Shown here: positions 60,901 through 64,000 of the stretch, piece after piece
Layout of the letters: each line of letters opens with the position of its first letter
Position numbering within the stretch: position 1 is the first letter of the stretch
Assembly: GCA_036245805.1 (NCBI GenBank)
Contig: BTRK01000005.1
Coordinates: 39,413,469-39,477,468 of the forward strand
Reading direction: 5' to 3'
Source: Pristionchus mayeri
Lineage: Eukaryota; Nematoda; Chromadorea; Rhabditida; Neodiplogasteridae
Length of the DNA: 64,000 nt
The notes under the pieces: model-generated
Databases searched by the model: none
Told to the model about the DNA's origin: nothing
The model's input: only the letters and a program-made list of their open reading frames with translations
Program-made: the position numbers and the translations under genes

Positions 60901-61034
60901 TGAGTTATGAATCATCGAATAACCGAGCTGCCCATAAAGTTCAAAGATCAAAGGCCACACCTCTTGCTCTCCTCCTCCTCGCCCATTCCTGCGGGCGCGC
61001 TCGTCGAGAGCGGTCGCTCGGTGCTGCTGCTCAT
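40121..61034 (-). CDS. PHACTR: PHACTR family protein (phosphatase-1 and actin regulator), 16 exons
   Basis: Sixteen minus-strand exons, each bounded by AG..GT, join in one frame to 1314 nt (437 residues plus TGA). Exons from 5': 60961-61034, 60007-60093, 59413-59501, 58884-58920, 55722-55789, 51062-51153, 47170-47304, 46996-47102, 46274-46389, 45908-45994, 45475-45518, 42867-42940, 41346-41418, 40892-40975, 40306-40359, 40121-40213. Every junction phase agrees, which is strong support. PHACTR proteins bind G-actin through RPEL motifs and PP1 catalytic subunit through a C-terminal string, linking actin state to dephosphorylation; they act in cytoplasm and nucleus. The ATG at 61034 is the first in frame, but an upstream exon is possible. 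A mariner sits in the intron between exons 13 and 12, and a long palindrome in that between 12 and 11. Partial duplicates lie downstream. I infer function from the family only. Confidence 0.9.
41555..42796 (+). mobile_element. Mariner transposon copy 2, complete, inside a PHACTR intron
   Basis: A 1242 bp element with TTGGGGTGTCCGG-type inverted ends and TA duplications at 41553-41554 and 42797-42798. It lies between PHACTR exons 13 and 12, in the opposite orientation to the gene. The matching intron of copy A (13539-13753) has no mariner, so it inserted after the duplication or only into this copy. Confidence 0.95.
41704..42732 (+). CDS. Mariner transposase (copy 2)
   Basis: Intact 342-residue transposase, same layout as copy 1: N-terminal DNA-binding helix-turn-helix region, IPHDLS linker, catalytic D156 (ATDEKW), D245 (MDNARPH) and D280 (SPCDYH), D34D spacing. 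It differs from copy 1 at about 13 positions (for example GRRPS for [14 protein letters not shown] for WVDADEKPT, YWEILA for HWEILT), so both copies came from one active lineage but are not the newest siblings. Start at 41704, with a second Met four codons in. It has its own frame antisense to the host intron. Confidence 0.95.
   Translation: MILVMDSHLYLRAVLLHYYRLGRSVKEAHSALAQSEGADAPSIPFCYKWFSRFKKGEFGLDDQPRSGRRPSLDQPLVLRTLKRKPMASVRELKKDTGTPRSTVSDILHRSGKKLKLPQVIPHDLSPEQLKNRVQVCRELLHRRSNLRWVNSIIATDEKWITYDNPVRRLQWVHADEKTTPVPKKEEHGKEELLCFFFSVLGPIYWEILAPGTSINADLFSEQLEDVAIRVPPRLLNQGKILLLMDNARPHRAKITQKKMDELKIERIPHPPYSPDLSPCDYHCFRSLSDFCKGKKFKNRDEVVRAFVNWAVSKKLAFWKRGIETLPNRWREVVRKKGAYIGH
42959..44719. 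repeat. Long palindrome inside the PHACTR intron between exons 12 and 11
   Basis: Ends CACGCGTCTTCTGA at 42959 and its complement at 44719; arms to about 43714 and 43956 (mirror sum 87670), i.e. arms of about 750 bp with a 240 bp loop. The ATAA on either side fits a short target duplication, and the copy A intron at 13836-13850 has an uninterrupted ATAAATTAAAT. The arms contain matching frames (43528-43746 and 43726-44142) that are repeat products. Transcription of PHACTR would put both arms in one RNA. Confidence 0.8.
45475..55789 (-). CDS. PHACTR: PHACTR exons 5-11: linker, acidic stretch and degenerate RPEL region
   Basis: Exons 5 (55722-55789), 6 (51062-51153), 7 (47170-47304) and 8 (46996-47102) encode a low-complexity linker ([46 protein letters not shown]). 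Exon 9 (46274-46389) is strongly acidic ([20 protein letters not shown]), as in other PHACTRs. Exon 10 (45908-45994) reads [19 protein letters not shown]; it aligns with the ARKDSLAxKL lead-in of a vertebrate RPEL, but the RPxxxEL core is gone. Exon 11 (45475-45518) is [14 protein letters not shown]. Exons 7-9 and 11 have decayed copies in the left half of the window; exon 10 does not. Confidence 0.85.
48735..48814. mobile_element. 80 bp near-perfect hairpin MITE, copy 1
   Basis: Symmetrical around GATATATC at 48771-48778: TAGGTCGGATGAGAACTAT on the left mirrored on the right with a few changes, and a centre CCTTTGATATATCAAAG. A second copy lies at 52416-52495. Both are in PHACTR introns. Confidence 0.7.
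48820..51060. other. PHACTR intron 6 sequence (3' part), no exon
   Basis: Between exon 6 and exon 7 of PHACTR. Contains a G10 run near 48851, CT-rich tracts (50430-50600) and many short frames on both strands that lack splice or family support. Confidence 0.4.
51160..55715. other. PHACTR intron 5, no exon
   Basis: Large intron between exons 5 and 6. Holds the second hairpin MITE (52416-52495), GA/CT-rich stretches, and a G10 run near 52940. Frames at 52.8-53.6 kb overlap on both strands and are Arg/Ser-rich translations of biased sequence, so I do not call them genes. Confidence 0.4.
52416..52495. mobile_element. 80 bp hairpin MITE, copy 2
   Basis: Same unit as 48735-48814, centred on GATATATC at 52452-52459, right end CATCCGACCTA. 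The left arm has several extra changes (TCTAGCC where GCCGCC is expected). Confidence 0.65.
55871..55988. repeat. Two direct copies of a 59 bp unit
   Basis: The unit begins CCAGGCACTACCTGGCGATC and recurs exactly 59 bp later, at 55930. The start of the unit is itself a short palindrome (CCAGG ... CCTGG). It lies just upstream of PHACTR exon 5 in the direction of transcription. Confidence 0.8.
55990..58530. other. PHACTR intron 4, no exon
   Basis: GA/CT-rich intron between exons 4 and 5. Open frames at 56.0-56.4, 57.8-58.1 and 58.0-58.6 kb overlap each other in several frames and match nothing I know. Confidence 0.4.
58535..58570. promoter_or_regulatory. AGATCAAAG cluster near exon 4
   Basis: Three (A/G)GATCA half-motifs with CAAAG spacing on the plus strand (AGATCAAAGATCA, then GGATCAAAGATCA). 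The word matches the TCF/LEF (POP-1) consensus CTTTGAT on the other strand and resembles a nuclear-receptor DR1 (AGGTCA N AGGTCA). Role inferred, not shown. Confidence 0.35.
58859..58874. promoter_or_regulatory. AGATCAAAG pair at the exon 4 donor
   Basis: AAAGATCAAAGATCAA lies about 10 bp inside the intron after the exon 4 donor GTGAGT (58884). Same motif as the other clusters. Confidence 0.35.
58884..61034 (-). CDS. PHACTR: PHACTR exons 1-4: N-terminus and basic element
   Basis: Exon 1 (60961-61034) starts [16 protein letters not shown] and ends in an EEEE run. Exon 2 (60007-60093) carries [19 protein letters not shown], residues 35-53. This matches the basic PWKWRK element that precedes the first RPEL in vertebrate PHACTRs and overlaps their nuclear import signal. 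Exon 3 (59413-59501) and exon 4 (58884-58920) encode Ser/Thr/Ala-rich linker ([14 protein letters not shown]). No RPEL follows the basic element here, unlike vertebrate PHACTR1. AGATCAAAG repeats lie within about 40 bp of the donors of exons 1, 3 and 4. Confidence 0.85.
59381..59402. promoter_or_regulatory. AGATCAAAG triplet at the exon 3 donor
   Basis: Three consecutive AGATCA half-sites one base apart, about 10 bp inside the intron after the exon 3 donor GTAAGTG (59411-59412). The same arrangement follows the stop codons at 12690 and 40121. Confidence 0.4.
60939..60953. promoter_or_regulatory. TTCAAAGATCAAAGG at the exon 1 donor
   Basis: Immediately inside the first intron after the exon 1 donor. 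Two further single sites (GTTCAAAGATCA) lie at about 60717 and 60839 in the same intron. Confidence 0.4.
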
Positions 61035-63223
61035 GATCGATCGATAATCTGCGCGCGTCCGCTGATCTACCCTTGCATCGAGTACTGTAACGATTACGGT
61101 AGGCAAATGCCAACTTGAAACAAAAATATGCAGTTTGGAGTTTCAAAATGCATTCAAATGGAGTACGTCAGTTCACGATGGTGCGGATATCGACTCGAGT
61201 GATGAAGGAAGTGGAATAAGCGGTAAATTGCAGAGGGGAGAGGAATTAGCGGGGGGATTAACTGCGGTTGCACCAATGAGGTGAGAGAATAGGGGGGAAG
61301 AAGGAGATGAGAAAAGTGTGTGCGCCTCTCTCGGGTGAAACGCGAGTGGTCAGCAAATACGACGAGTTCACGCGGATCTTCTCACGTCGATACTGAAGAT
61401 GACAACAGGGATGAGGCCGGGAACGGAAATAAAGATGCCTGGCTCTCCTCAAATCGCGTACTCTCTCGCTCTCTATCTCTACCACGACGCGAAATTCACG
61501 CTCATCTCACGTCCCTACTGAAGTTGACAAGAGGAATAAGGAATGAACGGGAAAAAGCTGTCTGACTCTCCTCTATTCGCGTACTATCTCGTCGTCTGGG
61601 CAGCTAGAGGGTATGGGAGATGAAGAAACGAGACATTATTCGCCTTGTCACTTTCAGTAGTATCATAAGTTATGATTCATAACTCATGCGCGAGCTGGCC
61701 ATCAACAACAAGTAGCGGCGTAAGTCATGCGAAAGGTAATACTTGTTTGATCTTTCCCCTATCCCCGGCCAATTCTTGACTGTTGTCTCTTGAGCGGATT
61801 AACGTGTGAACACGCTATTTATAGCAAGAACGAAAGAAAGAAATCGATAATCGAAGATCAGAAGAGCGCGCTTTCGAGTGAGTCGATACTGGTTACAAGT
61901 GGTTAGACGAGGGAGGTAGAGTAGAGTGATGGGGAAGGGACAGGGGGAAGTGATCCGCGAGAAAACAATCTCGCTCGCTGTGATAACTTGTCTCATAACA
62001 GGGAAAGTAACGAGACATGTCCCTCGCCGAGCCGATCTTTGATTGAAATGGGAGGAGAGACGATTAGTGTTTGCGAAAGCGGAACTCGAACCAATTCGAA
62101 TGAATGGGAGAACGAGCGCGAGGCGTGAGGTGAAGTACTCTGTTTTGGTAATGACTAAGATAATGTTTACGAATTATGAACAAACATAGCGAGAAAAATG
62201 CACATAAAACAAGAATTTTGAAAAGAAAAAAAGAAAAAGCACGTAATCTCGCGGAAATCTGAGCGCAAGCAGTTGTTTTCGGAAGTAGGCATTTACAAGA
62301 CTGAGATTGCGCTGAATGCTATGAAATGCGACGTTTTTGGTCGGAGAGAATCGAGCAAAAGCGGAGCGGGTGGAAGTGGAAAGATGTTGAAGAAGCGGGG
62401 AGAGGACATCTCTTTTCTTTTCAAACGAGAGGCGCCTCCCCAGCGCATCTCAACAATGGAAAGAGTGCAGAGTAACGCGTTCAGACCAGAGAGGAATTCC
62501 AAGATGAGCGAGATAAGGCCCGGCCACGAGGATTCATTCGAAAGTGCCATCAGAGTCAAAACGTCTGATCGATACCAAGGGCGATTTGAGAGCGATAAGC
62601 ACGTGATCAGTGTGATCAGATAAGATATCCTGCCAGCCATTGTGCACCCGCATCCTGATCAAACTAGAAATTCAGAAACAAGCTCCTAATTCCGCTCAAA
62701 CACAATGAAAAGACGAGCAAAGCGCGCGCGAAAAGACCGCCCCTCGGCGTTTGCCCCGCCCCCTTGAGCGCTATCGCGCGTCACTTGCGCTGGGAACGCG
62801 CATCGAACTGCTTTCCAATTGATGACAAAGTATCGGGTCACGTGCCAACTCGGATTTTCTATTTGTGACGTAATTTGCGGTGATTTTTCTTCCGTGAATA
62901 TTATAATTGATTTTATTAATTTTCCTTTCTTTGTTTAAAATTTGAAAAATCATTTATTTCCCTGTGGTGTGGTGAGGGACCATACCGTAGGCGGCCCCTA
63001 TTTCGCTGCGTGTATTAAATCGCAGTTACGCAGCAAGAGACAGGTCACGATGACCGTTTACGTTACCCCCGTTTTGCCCCCTTTCTCCCGTTCATCCGCT
63101 CATTTCAATCGCGTAAATCATCCTATCTGCTAGCTCGAGGTCGTGTTCACGCGTTTTACTGCCACTTTTGGTTGTGACTGGCGTAATTTGGGATGTTGGA
63201 GGGCTACATCTCTAATTATAGAC
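61035..63223. promoter_or_regulatory. Divergent upstream region shared by PHACTR and rab-5
   Basis: The 2.2 kb between the two start codons, which point away from each other, must hold at least part of both promoters. GAGAG/CTCTC stretches are common and a GATCTTTGATTG word lies at about 62034. No TATA box or trans-splice site is convincing. The 115-116 codon frames at 62273-62640 overlap on opposite strands and are unsupported. Confidence 0.45.

Positions 63224-64000
<777 letters not shown>

Noticed and set aside
62273..62640. 116-codon frame upstream of rab-5
   Set aside because: A 115-codon frame is open on the opposite strand over the same bases; no motif, start context or splice evidence favours either.

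Overview
The window looks like nematode nuclear DNA. Its genes have many short exons separated by GT..AG introns, with acceptors such as TTTCAG, TTGCAG and CTTCAG. It carries a RAB-5 gene, two intact mariner transposons and many fold-back repeats. A rhabditid or diplogastrid worm (Pristionchus-like) would fit, but I cannot fix the species. No prokaryotic, plasmid or viral signature is visible.

Only two host genes are well supported. (1) A 16-exon gene on the minus strand, 61034 down to 40121, whose exons join in frame into a 437-residue protein of the PHACTR family (phosphatase-1 and actin regulator: basic PWKWRK element, acidic stretch, RPEL motifs, C-terminal PP1-binding tail ending RFHRP). 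(2) The first three exons of rab-5 on the plus strand from 63224, with the coding match breaking off at 63788. The two genes are divergent and share a 2.2 kb upstream region (61035-63223).

Most of the left two thirds is a graveyard of partial copies of the PHACTR 3' half. Copy A (11503-17068) keeps exons 7-9 and 11-16 but is broken by a lost exon 10, an 86 bp deletion in exon 8 and a dead splice donor. Copy C (7936-8255) keeps exons 7-8 with a 16 bp frameshifting tandem duplication and a dead acceptor. A lone exon 11 lies at 2832-2875. Pieces of PHACTR introns 7 and 8 recur at about 7.5-8.7, 17.1-17.7, 26.8-27.7 (inverted), 28.3-28.56 and 33.7-34.7 kb.

Between these lies a second family, on the plus strand: an array of short Lys/Glu-rich exon-like modules (SP..V/IERLK.E) at 0-0.4, 2.1-2.5, 17.7, 18.7-20.0 and 22.4-23.3 kb, of unknown function.

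Mobile DNA: two full-length mariners (30677-31917, 41555-42796), two decayed Tc1-like elements (3548-4526, 27676-28286), and a set of long palindromes (4528-7337 with a second hairpin nested inside; 20535-21607; 21712-26725 with about 2 kb near-identical arms; 29476-30447; 42959-44719 inside a PHACTR intron). Smaller inverted-repeat elements lie at 35832-36200, 36559-36855, 48735-48814 and 52416-52495. Several insertions can be dated against paralogous empty sites within the window. The most striking regulatory-looking signal is clustered AGATCAAAG repeats beside PHACTR splice donors and just beyond its stop codon.
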